Source: UBA11740 sp035635855
GTDB taxonomy: Bacteria; Acidobacteriota; Blastocatellia; Pyrinomonadales; Pyrinomonadaceae
Assembly: GCA_035635855.1 (NCBI GenBank)
Contig: DASQAF010000017.1
Coordinates: forward strand, 87,932 to 151,931
Direction: 5' to 3'
DNA length: 64,000 bases
Under the pieces are notes generated by a model that was not told the origin of the DNA, made no database searches, and was given only the letters and a program-made list of their open reading frames with translations. Position numbers and translations under genes: made by a program. This document shows positions 27,386 through 36,678 of this stretch, one piece after another; position 1 is the first letter of the stretch; each line of letters opens with the position of its first letter.

Positions 27386-28288
27386 ATGGAGTTTTCGCAA
27401 CTAGAATTTTTCGTGACCGTCGTGGAGGAAGGAAGCTTCTCAAAAGCTGCCTTGCGCGTCTTTCGCACGCAACCGGCGGTTAGCATCGCGATCCGCCGTT
27501 TGGAGGACGAGATTGGTTCCCCGCTCTTTGAACGGTCGCAAAAAAAACCAGTGCTCACCAATGCGGGCGAGCTTCTCTACGACTATGCCAAGCGCATTCT
27601 TTCGTTGCGCGATCAGACACTCAACGTCGTCGCCGAGCTGAAATCCCTTCGCCGTGGGCGCGTGCGAATTGGCGCCAACGAAAGCACATCGCTCTATCTT
27701 CTGCCCCATCTGATTCTCGAGTATCGGGCGCTTTACCCCGATGTGATGGTGGAGATTTTCCGCCAGTCGTCTGAGCGTCTGCCGCGCGAGGTGCTCGACC
27801 GAAATGTGGATTTTGCGGTGATGGCTTTTGAGCCGGTCGACGGCGATCTCGACTCTTTCCCGGTTCTGCGGGATGAACTCGTGCTAATCATGGAACCTGA
27901 ACACGATTTGGCGAAGCGGCAATCCGTGACGGTCGAGGAACTCGGCAACCAGCCGTTCCTGGCACATAACGTCAAGACCGGTTCGCGCTACAGAGTGATG
28001 GAGACTTTTAGCCAACACCATACGCCGCTCAATATCACCCTCGAGTTGGCTACCGTTGAAACCATCAAGCGTTTCGTCCAACTCAAAGTTGGCCTGGCCT
28101 TTGTTCCGCGCATGTGCGTCGCCGATGAACTGGAGCGCGGCTCTCTGGTCAGTGTTCCGGTCGATGACCTCTCTTACGTGCGCACGCTTTGGGTCACACA
28201 TCGTCGTGGGATGACCTTCTCGCATGCGGCATCGGCGTTTCTCGCGATTCTGCAGGATCACGCCAGGACTCATGTCAGCGAAAAGTAG
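27386..28288 (+). CDS. LysR-family transcriptional regulator
   Basis: 300 residues, typical of the family. The N-terminal winged HTH is 'LEFFVTVVEEGSFSKAALRVFRTQPAVSIAIRRLEDEIGSPLF' in pieces over residues 6-50. A helical linker and a two-lobed effector domain (about 90-295) follow. It lies between amt and a NifA-like activator on the same strand, so it may take part in nitrogen control, but no divergent target gene marks its regulon and the ligand cannot be deduced. Confidence 0.9.
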   Translation: MEFSQLEFFVTVVEEGSFSKAALRVFRTQPAVSIAIRRLEDEIGSPLFERSQKKPVLTNAGELLYDYAKRILSLRDQTLNVVAELKSLRRGRVRIGANESTSLYLLPHLILEYRALYPDVMVEIFRQSSERLPREVLDRNVDFAVMAFEPVDGDLDSFPVLRDELVLIMEPEHDLAKRQSVTVEELGNQPFLAHNVKTGSRYRVMETFSQHHTPLNITLELATVETIKRFVQLKVGLAFVPRMCVADELERGSLVSVPVDDLSYVRTLWVTHRRGMTFSHAASAFLAILQDHARTHVSEK

Positions 28289-28363
28289 ATCCGCCTGTTT
28301 CGAACTGCATAGGTTGAGCCCAGCAGAATTAGCCGAATTTATTCGCCTATAAAAACTCTTATT

Positions 28364-30079
28364 TTGACATTAGACGATCCGACCTCTACGATCGCCGCTT
28401 TTGGAGACGCGGCCGCTGGTTCAAGTATGGTTGCGAACTGGTTTGCAGTAAAGGGAGGCAAAGTCATTTCTATCCCAACACAGGTAATGCATGAGCGATA
28501 CGCAAACGGCGATCTTCCTGGCGCTCCCTTCTCGAACATGAAACCAGGTGAAGAGGAGACCCGCAAACTAGCAACCTTTCTAGAGATCGGGCAGATGCTC
28601 GCGGGAACCTATGGACTCAAAGCCGCGATTTCGCGAGTGTTGGAAACGCTGGGACGACATCACGGCGCGGTGCGAGGCGTTGTAATGCTGCTCGACTCTG
28701 ACACGAGCGACCTTCGCATAATCGCTTCGCACGGTTTGGACGAAAGCGCGGTCCGCCGGGTCAAATATCGAATCGGCGAGGGTATCACCGGGCGCGTGGT
28801 CGAGACAGGCAAGCCCGTTGTGGTGCCCCAAGTCAGTCGCGAGCCGATGTTTCTCGATCGCCTCGGTGTTAGAAAGCCCGCGCTCAACCGGCAGGAACTG
28901 ACCTTCATTTGCGTCCCAATTCTGGTTAACCGCAAGCCGGTCGGCGCGCTCGGCGTTGACCTCCGGTATAAGTCTGATCGCGACTATGACCGCGCCACCA
29001 GCTTTTTCTCGATCATCGCCACGATGATTGCCCAGGCCATCAAAGTGGATCATCTGATCGAAACCGACAAACAGCGGCTGCTTGACGAAAACATCCATCT
29101 GAAACAGGAACTGCGCGAGCGTTATGACTTCAGTCACATCATCGGCAATTCCAATCCGTTGCGACAGGTTTACGAACAGGTGACCCAGGTCGCTAGAACA
29201 AACACGACCGTCCTTCTGCGCGGTGAGTCTGGAACCGGAAAGGAGTTAATCGCACACGCAATTCATTACAGCTCACTGCGTGCAAACAAGCCCTTCATTA
29301 AAGTCAGTTGCGCGGCGTTGCCGGAAACGCTAATCGAGTCTGAACTGTTTGGCTATGAAAAGGGCGCGTTCACGGGCGCGCAGAATCGCAAGAAAGGGCG
29401 GTTCGAATTGGCCGAGGGCGGCACACTTTTTCTCGATGAAATCGGCGACCTGAACATATCAACCCAGATAAAACTGCTCCGCGTACTACAAGAACGGGAA
29501 TTTGAGCGACTGGGCGGGACCGAGACCATCAAGATCAACGTGCGGCTGGTGGCCGCCACGAACAAGGATCTTACCAGGGCGATAAACGAGGCACAGTTCC
29601 GGGAGGATCTCTACTATCGCCTGAATGTATTCGCGATCTTCATGCCGCCCCTGCGCGAGCGCAAGTCTGACGTGCTGCTGCTGGCCGATCATTTTTTGGA
29701 GAAGTTCGCGCGTGAACACGGCAAGCGTATCAAACGCATTTCAACGTTAGCGATAGATATGCTGGCCAGCTATCATTGGCCGGGCAACGTTCGCGAGCTG
29801 GAAAATATCATCGAGCGCGCGGTGCTGGTTTGCGAGACTGGAGTTATTCACGGCCATCATCTTCCGCCCACGCTGCAAACTGCCGAGCAGTCGGGAACGC
29901 TGATGCGACTTTCTCTTGACGACGCCGTCGGGGCTTATGAGAGCGATCTGATCCAGGACGCGCTTAAGACCACCCGGGGAAATCGCAAACGTGCGGCCCA
30001 GCTGCTCGACACGACCGAACGTATCCTGGGCTATAAAGTCAAAAAGTACGGCATCGACTGTGACCGTTTCCGTTCTTAG
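28364..30079 (+). CDS. sigma54-dependent activator with GAF domain (NifA/NtrC-like)
   Basis: The open frame starts with TTG at 28364; several in-frame ATGs follow (the first about 22 codons in) and none has a strong ribosome site, so the N-terminus is uncertain. A GAF sensor domain lies at about 70-225. The AAA+ domain has Walker A 'GESGTGKE' near 287, the sigma54-contact loop GAFTGA near 335 and Walker B 'LFLDEIGD' near 355. A Fis-type HTH ends the protein ('RKRAAQLLDTTERILGYKVKKYGI'). The domain order is that of NifA. Placed beside glnD-glnK-amt and lysR, it probably activates nitrogen genes; no nif genes are in the window. Confidence 0.9.
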   Translation: MTLDDPTSTIAAFGDAAAGSSMVANWFAVKGGKVISIPTQVMHERYANGDLPGAPFSNMKPGEEETRKLATFLEIGQMLAGTYGLKAAISRVLETLGRHHGAVRGVVMLLDSDTSDLRIIASHGLDESAVRRVKYRIGEGITGRVVETGKPVVVPQVSREPMFLDRLGVRKPALNRQELTFICVPILVNRKPVGALGVDLRYKSDRDYDRATSFFSIIATMIAQAIKVDHLIETDKQRLLDENIHLKQELRERYDFSHIIGNSNPLRQVYEQVTQVARTNTTVLLRGESGTGKELIAHAIHYSSLRANKPFIKVSCAALPETLIESELFGYEKGAFTGAQNRKKGRFELAEGGTLFLDEIGDLNISTQIKLLRVLQEREFERLGGTETIKINVRLVAATNKDLTRAINEAQFREDLYYRLNVFAIFMPPLRERKSDVLLLADHFLEKFAREHGKRIKRISTLAIDMLASYHWPGNVRELENIIERAVLVCETGVIHGHHLPPTLQTAEQSGTLMRLSLDDAVGAYESDLIQDALKTTRGNRKRAAQLLDTTERILGYKVKKYGIDCDRFRS

Positions 30080-30089
30080 GCAGATTTCG

Positions 30090-30824
30090 TCAACAGTTGC
30101 GAATGACGGCGATCGCGTCTCGCAGGTTGAATCGTCGTTCGTAAAGGGTCTTGCCGATAATCACGCTGTCAATTCCGCATTGGGACACGGCCACCAGCCG
30201 TTTCAGATCTTCAAGGGATGCTACTCCGCCAGAGGCCGTGATCTTCAGCCCCGACGTTTCCGCAATCATGCACGTTTGATCGAGATTAATTCCAGTGAGG
30301 GTTCCGTCGCGCTGGATGTCTGTATAAATGATTCGTTCTACTCCGGCGGCGGCAACTCGTTGAGCCAGAGTTAAAGCTGTCAATTGCTCCTCGGTCTCCC
30401 AGCCGCGAGTCACTACCTGGCCGTTTCGGGCATCAATCCCGACCGCGACGTGCTCCGCGCCGAATTGCCGGACAATCTCTGCCAGCAGATCAGGTGATTC
30501 CACGGCGAGCGTGCCAATGACAACCCTGGCGAGACCCAAACTGATTGCTTGTTCGACGTCTTTGGCGCCCCGAAGCCCACCACCAAATTGCACCGGTATA
30601 GTAATGGCATGGACGAGATCGCGAATCACCTCGCGATTGCGCCCGTTAGCTTCCCCGAAAGCGCCATCAAGATCAACTACGTGAAGCATTCGAGCGCCGT
30701 CGTTTTCGAACCCTTCCGCGACCTTGATCGGATCGGCATCATAGATAGTAGTTGCCTCTTTACGCCCCTGCGTAAGACGAACACACTTACCTTGCTGCAG
30801 GTCAATAGCGGGGATAATTAGCAT
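30090..30824 (-). CDS. hisA: ProFAR isomerase
   Basis: A 244-residue TIM barrel catalysing the Amadori rearrangement of ProFAR to PRFAR in histidine synthesis. The N-terminal catalytic Asp is in 'IIPAIDLQQGKCVRL' (D8), the second acid in 'IYTDIQRDGTLTGINL', and phosphate-binding 'GGGLR' and 'VIGT' loops are present. Last gene of the his operon, 9 nt after hisN and only 10 nt from the convergent NifA-like gene. Confidence 0.95.
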   Translation of the reverse strand: MLIIPAIDLQQGKCVRLTQGRKEATTIYDADPIKVAEGFENDGARMLHVVDLDGAFGEANGRNREVIRDLVHAITIPVQFGGGLRGAKDVEQAISLGLARVVIGTLAVESPDLLAEIVRQFGAEHVAVGIDARNGQVVTRGWETEEQLTALTLAQRVAAAGVERIIYTDIQRDGTLTGINLDQTCMIAETSGLKITASGGVASLEDLKRLVAVSQCGIDSVIIGKTLYERRFNLRDAIAVIRNC

Positions 30825-30833
30825 TGGTCTCTT

Positions 30834-31619
30834 TTAATTCTTCTTTTCAAGTCTTTCCATTACGCCATTGAACAAGACGCCGTTGGTTGAGATGGCGTTG
30901 CCGCCGTGAATTGTTCTCATTCCCCGCCAGTTGGTGAATGTGCCACCAGCCTCTTCGACGATTGGGGACAGCGCGGCACAGTCCCAAAGATTCATCACCG
31001 GGTCGAGCATGATGTCGGCTCTTCCCGTCGCTACCAGCGCGTGACCGTAAGCGTCACCCCAGGTGCGCCGCGCATTTACCTGCCGCTCCAACGCCTGCGC
31101 GCCCGGTCCAAACCCATATTGCTCGCAGGTGCCGAAATCCGTCGCCAGGAGCAGAGCCTCGCTAAGAGATTGAGTTGCCGAAACGCGCGCCGGCTCATCA
31201 TTCCAGAAACAGCCGAGCCCGCGCGCGGCGTAGACAATCTCATTGATGGCCGGAAGATTGATTACTCCCAGGACTGACTCGCCGTTGATCTCCAAACCAA
31301 TGAGGACGGCAAAGAGCGGAACGCCATGGACAAAGGAATACGTTCCATCGACGGGATCGATAATCCAACGCCGCTGAGACGTTCCTATCTTCTCGTCTTC
31401 CTCTTCCCCGAGAATGCCATCCCGAGGGAAAGTTCGCTCGATGCCGGCGCGCAGGCTTCGCTCGGCTTCGCGATCGGCTATAGTCACAAAAGAATCATCA
31501 GCTTTGCGTTCGGCAACAAACGATCCTTTGAAGTGCCGGCAAGTAATATTTCCGGCTTCGCGCGCTATTCGCACGGCGAAATTCAGGAGATTCTTGAGTT
31601 CGGACTTGTCAGGGATCAT
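30834..31619 (-). CDS. hisN: histidinol-phosphatase, inositol-monophosphatase family
   Basis: 261 residues with the Mg2+-dependent phosphatase motifs of the IMPase superfamily: 'LGEEDEK', 'WIIDPVDGTYSF' (the DPxDGT metal site) and 'LWDCAALSPIVEEAGG'. IMPase-like proteins in his operons act as histidinol-phosphate phosphatases (HisN); the hisB here has only the dehydratase domain, so another phosphatase is needed and this fills the gap. It overlaps hisIE by 4 nt. The exact substrate is inferred from context. Confidence 0.9.
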   Translation of the reverse strand: MIPDKSELKNLLNFAVRIAREAGNITCRHFKGSFVAERKADDSFVTIADREAERSLRAGIERTFPRDGILGEEEDEKIGTSQRRWIIDPVDGTYSFVHGVPLFAVLIGLEINGESVLGVINLPAINEIVYAARGLGCFWNDEPARVSATQSLSEALLLATDFGTCEQYGFGPGAQALERQVNARRTWGDAYGHALVATGRADIMLDPVMNLWDCAALSPIVEEAGGTFTNWRGMRTIHGGNAISTNGVLFNGVMERLEKKN

Positions 31620-32284
31620 TTACTTCGCTTCCTACTGCGGCTCAAAAGCTCATCGCGGACTTCCTCCAGAGCTAGACCACGCTCCACGAAAAGCACGAGC
31701 AAGTGGTAAAGGAGATCGGAAGACTCTCTAACCAGCGCCGCACGGTCTTGATTCTTGGCCGCGATGATAGTCTCGGCGCATTCCTCTCCGACTTTTTTGA
31801 GAATCTTGTCCACTCCCTGGTCAAACAGATACGTCGTGTATGAGCCTTCTGGTCTTTCCCTCTTGCGCGAGTCGATGAGGGAGTAAAGGCTGTTGAGCGT
31901 CTCGCCGAAGTCAGGCTTACTGCTTTCAGTTCCAGCCTCTGCCCTCGCTTCTTTTGACGCGCCTTCTATTTGGTTGTGAAAACACGTCTGAGCGCCGGTA
32001 TGACAGGCAGGGCCTTCAGGTACCACCAGAACTCTGAGCGAGTCATAGTCGCAATCCAAATTCACCTCGACCACTCGCTGTTTATTGCCGGAGGTCTCGC
32101 CCTTGTGCCACAAACTTGCGCGCGAACGGGACCAGAACCAGGTCTCGTGCTCTGCGAGAGTTCGTTCGAGACTCTCTCGACTCATATAAGCGAGCGTCAA
32201 CACCTGGAGCGTATTGGCGTCCTGGACAATCGCCGGCACCAGGCCATGCTCATCAAACTTTATGTCTGCGATGGCAATCTTCAT
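31616..32284 (-). CDS. hisIE: phosphoribosyl-AMP cyclohydrolase / phosphoribosyl-ATP pyrophosphatase
   Basis: A 222-residue bifunctional fusion for histidine steps 2 and 3. The N-terminal cyclohydrolase (about 1-115) has 'WFWSRSRASLWHKGETSGN' and the metal-binding Cys/Asp segments 'DCDYDS' and 'GPACHTGAQTCFH'. The C-terminal pyrophosphohydrolase (about 130-215) has 'KVGEECAETIIAAK' and 'ESSDLLYHLLVLF', the MazG-like helices. It overlaps hisF and hisN by 4 nt each, indicating translational coupling. Confidence 0.96.
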   Translation of the reverse strand: MKIAIADIKFDEHGLVPAIVQDANTLQVLTLAYMSRESLERTLAEHETWFWSRSRASLWHKGETSGNKQRVVEVNLDCDYDSLRVLVVPEGPACHTGAQTCFHNQIEGASKEARAEAGTESSKPDFGETLNSLYSLIDSRKRERPEGSYTTYLFDQGVDKILKKVGEECAETIIAAKNQDRAALVRESSDLLYHLLVLFVERGLALEEVRDELLSRSRKRSK

Positions 32285-33054
32285 CTCACAACCACCCCTC
32301 GTTCGCGCAAATATTTCTTCACATCCGCAATTGTGTACTCGCCAAAATGAAAGAGCGATGCGGCCAGTACCGCGCTGGCGCCTCCTCCGGTCAGCGCCTC
32401 ATAAAAGTGTTCAGGCTTTCCGGCGCCGCCGGAAGCAATCACGGGAATGCGAACGCTATCGGAAATGGTTCGCATCAATTCAAGGTCGTAACCATCAGTC
32501 GTGCCGTCGCGGTCCATACTGGTCAAGAGAATCTCCCCCGCTCCCAGCTTCTGAGCTCGCGCGATCCAGTCGACTGCGTCAAGCCCGGCCCGGCGACGCC
32601 CGCCATACGTATAGACCTCCCAGCCTTTGCTCGGGTCGGAGGCGTCACGCCGTCGGGCATCCACCGCAACGACCATGCACTGAGATCCGAAAGTCTCCGC
32701 TCCCGCGCGGATCAAGTCGGGTTGCTCTATCGCCGCGGTATTGAGGGAGACCTTGTCGGCACCCGAGCGCAACACGGCGCGAATATCTTCCAGTGAGCGC
32801 AACCCTCCGCCAACCGTGAAAGGAATGAACACTTCGTCGGCGACTCGTCTGACCAGGGCAGCGACTATGTCGCGTTTGTCCGATGACGCGGTGATGTCCA
32901 GGAACGTCAGTTCGTCCGCACCCTCGGCGTCGTATCGCCTGGCCTGCTCAACCGGGTCGCCGGCATCAACCAGCGAGAGGAAGCGAGTCCCCTTCACCAC
33001 GCGGCCCTGGTCCACGTCCAGACACGGTATGATTCGTTTTGCCAGGTTAGTCAT
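32281..33054 (-). CDS. hisF: imidazole glycerol phosphate synthase, cyclase subunit
   Basis: A 257-residue TIM barrel. Catalytic Asp13 lies in 'IIPCLDVDQGRVVKG' and the second Asp in 'MVVAVDARR'; phosphate loops are 'GGGLRS' and 'ASGGAG'. With HisH it converts PRFAR and ammonia to IGP and AICAR. It overlaps hisH and hisIE by 4 nt each. Confidence 0.97.
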   Translation of the reverse strand: MTNLAKRIIPCLDVDQGRVVKGTRFLSLVDAGDPVEQARRYDAEGADELTFLDITASSDKRDIVAALVRRVADEVFIPFTVGGGLRSLEDIRAVLRSGADKVSLNTAAIEQPDLIRAGAETFGSQCMVVAVDARRRDASDPSKGWEVYTYGGRRRAGLDAVDWIARAQKLGAGEILLTSMDRDGTTDGYDLELMRTISDSVRIPVIASGGAGKPEHFYEALTGGGASAVLAASLFHFGEYTIADVKKYLRERGVVVR

Positions 33055-33656
33055 GTTCGCGCGAAGTTTGATAACAATTTCAAGCCGGCCGCCTGACTCT
33101 TTTCCGGATGGAACTGGACCCCGTAGAGATTCCCTCGCCCGACGACGGATGAGTAGGCAACGCTATAATCAGTCTCGGCCAGTATCACTTCGCGTTCAGA
33201 CGGTTCGCAATAGTAGGAGTGCACGAAATAGAAAAATGCTTCGTCGGCTATTCCTTCAAATAAAGGATGAGTTACTATTTGCCGTATTTGGTTCCAGCCA
33301 ACCTGCGGCACAACCAGGTCGCCTGTGAAACGCCGGACCCGGCCGGGCAGAAGGCACAGGCCGGCCGTCGCGCCAAACTCTGCCGATTCCTCAAACAGCA
33401 TCTGCATGCCGACACAGACACCGAGTAATGGAGTTCCTTCAGCGACGCGTTCACGCACGAGCCCATCAAATCCCCGTTCCGTTAGGGCTTTCATGCAAGC
33501 CTCGAAGGCTCCAACTCCCGGTAATACCAAACGTTCCGCCTGACGCAGAATTTTCTCGTCGGCACTTACCAGCGCGTCGCAGCCGGTCGCGGCAAATGCT
33601 TTTTCGACTGAGCGCAGATTTCCGACTCCGTAATCAATGATGGCTACTGCCGGCAT
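33051..33656 (-). CDS. hisH: imidazole glycerol phosphate synthase, glutaminase subunit
   Basis: A 201-residue class I amidotransferase supplying ammonia to HisF. The catalytic triad is readable: Cys81 in 'LLGVCVGMQMLFE', and His183 and Glu185 in 'GVQFHPEKSQ'. The oxyanion segment 'VLPGVGAF' is present. It directly abuts hisB and overlaps hisF by 4 nt, as expected for a heterodimer partner. Confidence 0.97.
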   Translation of the reverse strand: MPAVAIIDYGVGNLRSVEKAFAATGCDALVSADEKILRQAERLVLPGVGAFEACMKALTERGFDGLVRERVAEGTPLLGVCVGMQMLFEESAEFGATAGLCLLPGRVRRFTGDLVVPQVGWNQIRQIVTHPLFEGIADEAFFYFVHSYYCEPSEREVILAETDYSVAYSSVVGRGNLYGVQFHPEKSQAAGLKLLSNFART

Positions 33657-34286
33657 TTAGATAACTCCCTTGGTGCTCAGCACTCCGACGATCCGCGCGT
33701 CTCGCTCGACCGCCCGGCGCAGTGCGCGCGCCGTTGCTTTGAAGGTACCTTCCAGGATGTGGTGCGTGTTGCGACCACGCAGGCAGTCGATGTGCAGATT
33801 GAACTTCGCTGTTTCCGCAAACGATCGCCAGAAGTGTTCCGCCAGCTCAACTGAGAAGTTGCCGATCTGCTGGCGCCGGGTCTTGACTTCATAAACCAGA
33901 TAGAAACGCCCGGAGAGATCGATCACGGCCCGACACAGGGCCTCATCCATGGGCACAATCGCCTCGCCATAGCGCTTGATAGCAACTTTGTCGCCCAGCG
34001 CCTGAGTCAACGCCTGTCCCAGGGTGAGGGCCACGTCCTCGACCGAATGATGATCGTCGACCGCGAGATCGCCTTTGCAGTTAACATTGAGATCGAACAA
34101 TCCGTGCTTGGCGAAGAGTTCGAGCATGTGATCAAGAAAAGGTAGTCCCGTACTGATCCGCGATTGGCCACTACCATCGAGGTCAAGCTTTACGTGCACT
34201 TCGGTCTCTTTCGTCCGGCGCTGGACGCGGGCAAGCCGCGTTGAGTTCTGAGCCAGACGCTCTTTAGATTTTTTCATAACCCTCAC
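33657..34286 (-). CDS. hisB: imidazoleglycerol-phosphate dehydratase
   Basis: 209 residues, dehydratase only (no N-terminal HAD phosphatase as in enteric HisB). Mn2+-binding repeats 'DDHHSVEDVALTLG' and 'NTHHILEGTFKATARALR' are present. The first 20 or so residues are basic and family-atypical, so the true start may be slightly downstream; ATGs occur at the first and fourth codons. It lies 14 nt after hisC and abuts hisH. Confidence 0.95.
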   Translation of the reverse strand: MRVMKKSKERLAQNSTRLARVQRRTKETEVHVKLDLDGSGQSRISTGLPFLDHMLELFAKHGLFDLNVNCKGDLAVDDHHSVEDVALTLGQALTQALGDKVAIKRYGEAIVPMDEALCRAVIDLSGRFYLVYEVKTRRQQIGNFSVELAEHFWRSFAETAKFNLHIDCLRGRNTHHILEGTFKATARALRRAVERDARIVGVLSTKGVI

Positions 34287-34300
34287 CCGTTAAAAGCCTG

Positions 34301-35380
34301 TCACCGCACTCCAAATGTTTCCCTGAGTGACGCCAGCAGAAGATCGTTCTCCTCGAGCGTGCCTACGCTGAGCCGAAAGTATTCCCTCAACATCGGATAG
34401 CTGCTGACGTCGCGAATCAAAATATCTCGGCTCACCAATTCCGCGAAAACCTGCCTGGGATCAATGGCCGATCGTACCAGAATGAAATTTGCGCGCGAGC
34501 TCACTGGCGTCAGGCCGTCGATGCTATTCAGGGTGTCGTGCAAACGACCGCGCTCCGCGATGATCTGACGCACCAGCGGGCGCAGTTCATCTTCGTACAT
34601 CTCGATGGCTACTTCGGCGGCGGTCTGCGAAATGATATTCAGATTGTAAGGAAGCACGGCCTTGCTGATTTCACGCGTCAGCTGAGGCGCCGCGAGTAGA
34701 TAACCTGCGCGCAGTCCGGCCATGGCCATCGCCTTCGAGAAGGTGCGCAGGACCACAAGATTGTCATGTGAACGCAGGAGCGGGACAACTGAATGCTCGG
34801 CAAACTCGTGATACGCCTCATCGACGACCACCAGGCCGTTCGTCGACTCCAGGAGGGATCGCAGGTCATCATCGCTGATGACGCAACCTGAGGGATTATT
34901 TGGAGAGCAGACGATCGTCACTTCGGGCTGCAACTCAACGATGGCATCTCTCAGCGCCTTAACGTCATAACCCAGGTCGGCACTGAGCGGACAAGTGATG
35001 ACCTCGCCTTCAAGCACTGTGGCAATCTGACGGTACAGAGCAAACGTCGGCTCGCTGATGAGCACCCGCTTTCCTTCTCCCACCGTGACCATCAAAAGCG
35101 CCTGAATTAATTCATTGGATCCGTTACCGGCAACGATGCCGTCGGCTGTCCATCCGCTGAACTCAGCCAGTCGTTCGCGCAATCTTTGGGGCACAAAGTT
35201 CGGATAGCGCGACCACGCGCCATCGCTGAGGCGCTTCAGTGTTTCCTGCTTGATCTTAGAAGGCGTGTCCCAGGGGTTCTCGTTCTGATTTAACTTTACT
35301 CGCGCCCGGTCCGGCCGAAGTGAATAAGGTCGTAACTCACGCACACGGGTCTTGATGCTCGCCAGGTTGTTGTTCATCAT
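34301..35380 (-). CDS. hisC: histidinol-phosphate aminotransferase
   Basis: A 359-residue PLP-dependent class I/II aminotransferase. 'KLNQNENPWDTP' binds substrate, 'VVVDEAYHEF' holds the Asp and Tyr contacting PLP (D187, Y190), and 'LRTFSKAMAMAGLRAGY' carries the Schiff-base Lys216. It uses glutamate, linking it to the nearby gltBD genes. Its start overlaps the end of hisD by 4 nt. Confidence 0.96.
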   Translation of the reverse strand: MMNNNLASIKTRVRELRPYSLRPDRARVKLNQNENPWDTPSKIKQETLKRLSDGAWSRYPNFVPQRLRERLAEFSGWTADGIVAGNGSNELIQALLMVTVGEGKRVLISEPTFALYRQIATVLEGEVITCPLSADLGYDVKALRDAIVELQPEVTIVCSPNNPSGCVISDDDLRSLLESTNGLVVVDEAYHEFAEHSVVPLLRSHDNLVVLRTFSKAMAMAGLRAGYLLAAPQLTREISKAVLPYNLNIISQTAAEVAIEMYEDELRPLVRQIIAERGRLHDTLNSIDGLTPVSSRANFILVRSAIDPRQVFAELVSRDILIRDVSSYPMLREYFRLSVGTLEENDLLLASLRETFGVR

Positions 35381-36678
35381 CTCTTCTCCTCCAGGCGAAT
35401 CAGAACCGATCTCGCGTGGGCGTCGAAACCTTCAGCGTGAGCAAGCGCTGCAATCGAGCGTGCCGTGCCCTCGATTTCGGCTGCGGAAAACTTCACTGTA
35501 TTGGTTCGCTTGAGGAAGTCGTTAACGCTGAGGCCCGATGAAAAACGCGCCGTGCCGCCACTCGGCAACACGTGGTTCGGCCCTGCCATGTAATCACCGA
35601 CTGCTGCCGGTGAATGCGGGCCAAAAAAGATCGCTCCGGCATTTCGAATGCGTGACGCAATCTCTTCTTCGTCGCGAGCCATGATCTGCAGGTGCTCAGG
35701 CGCCAAATCGTTGACAACCGCACACGCCTCCTCCATCGCATCGACAACAATGATTGCTCCGTAGCGGGTCAGTGACTCCCCAATCACCTCGGCGCGGGAA
35801 AGTCTACTTATTTGGATTTCCAACTCGCGGACAACTTCAAGCGCCAGCGCTTTACTGGTCGTCAGCAATATTGCGGAAGCATCTTCACTGTGCTCGGCTT
35901 GAGCCAGGAGATCACTCGCGACATAAGAGGCAGAGGCCCCATCGTCGGCTATGATCACCACTTCACTTGGCCCGGCTATCGAATCAATTCCGACTACGCC
36001 GAATACCAGTTTCTTCGCGGCGGCTACGTAGCTATTTCCAGGGCCCGTAATTTTATCGACGCGCGGCACCGTCTCAGTCCCATAAGCCAGCGCCGCAATC
36101 GCCTGCGCGCCGCCAATTGCGTAAACCTCGGTTATATCCAACTCAACCAACGCTGCCGCCACCGCCGGATTCTTCTCGAGTGTTCGTGGTGGCGTACTAA
36201 CTATCACTCGATCCACGCCCGCGATCTGGGCCGGCACAACGTTCATTACGACGCTCGATGGATAACCGGCAGTTCCTCCGGGAACATACAAACCGGCGCG
36301 CTCGATCGCAGTAACACGCTGTCCCAGAAATACTCCCGGATCTGTTTCCACCACCCACGAATGCTGGCGCTCCAACTCATGAAAGGCGCGAACTCTCCGA
36401 ATGGCTTCGCGGATCGATTCGCGCACACGCAATTCAACGTGAGCAGCGGTCCGGTGCAAGTCTTCTTCCTCGACGCGAAGCTCCGCAGGCTGCATGACGC
36501 AATCGTCAAATCGCGCGGCATACTCGATAAGCGCTGCATCGCCCCGCGCGCGCACCTCCTGCATGATTGCCGAGACCCTGCTCAATATCGCTTCATCAAG
36601 GGCAACATTGCGGCTCCGAATACGCGCGAGCGTCCCCGCGAGCCGGTCCCTTTCCCTGCTTGAGAGCATCTCAATCAC
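35377..36678 (-). CDS. hisD: histidinol dehydrogenase
   Basis: A zinc enzyme oxidising histidinol to histidine with two NAD+. Signature segments 'KITGPGNSYVAAAKKLVFG', 'AGPSEVVIIAD', 'LLAQAEHSEDASA' and 'GPNHVLPSGGTARFSSGLSV' are all present. The open frame reaches 36699, but GGAGA followed 9 nt later by GTG at 36678 gives a GTGA overlap with the hisG stop, matching the 4-nt overlaps elsewhere in this operon; I prefer this start (433 residues). An ATG three codons further on is the alternative. Confidence 0.95.
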   Translation of the reverse strand: MIEMLSSRERDRLAGTLARIRSRNVALDEAILSRVSAIMQEVRARGDAALIEYAARFDDCVMQPAELRVEEEDLHRTAAHVELRVRESIREAIRRVRAFHELERQHSWVVETDPGVFLGQRVTAIERAGLYVPGGTAGYPSSVVMNVVPAQIAGVDRVIVSTPPRTLEKNPAVAAALVELDITEVYAIGGAQAIAALAYGTETVPRVDKITGPGNSYVAAAKKLVFGVVGIDSIAGPSEVVIIADDGASASYVASDLLAQAEHSEDASAILLTTSKALALEVVRELEIQISRLSRAEVIGESLTRYGAIIVVDAMEEACAVVNDLAPEHLQIMARDEEEIASRIRNAGAIFFGPHSPAAVGDYMAGPNHVLPSGGTARFSSGLSVNDFLKRTNTVKFSAAEIEGTARSIAALAHAEGFDAHARSVLIRLEEKR

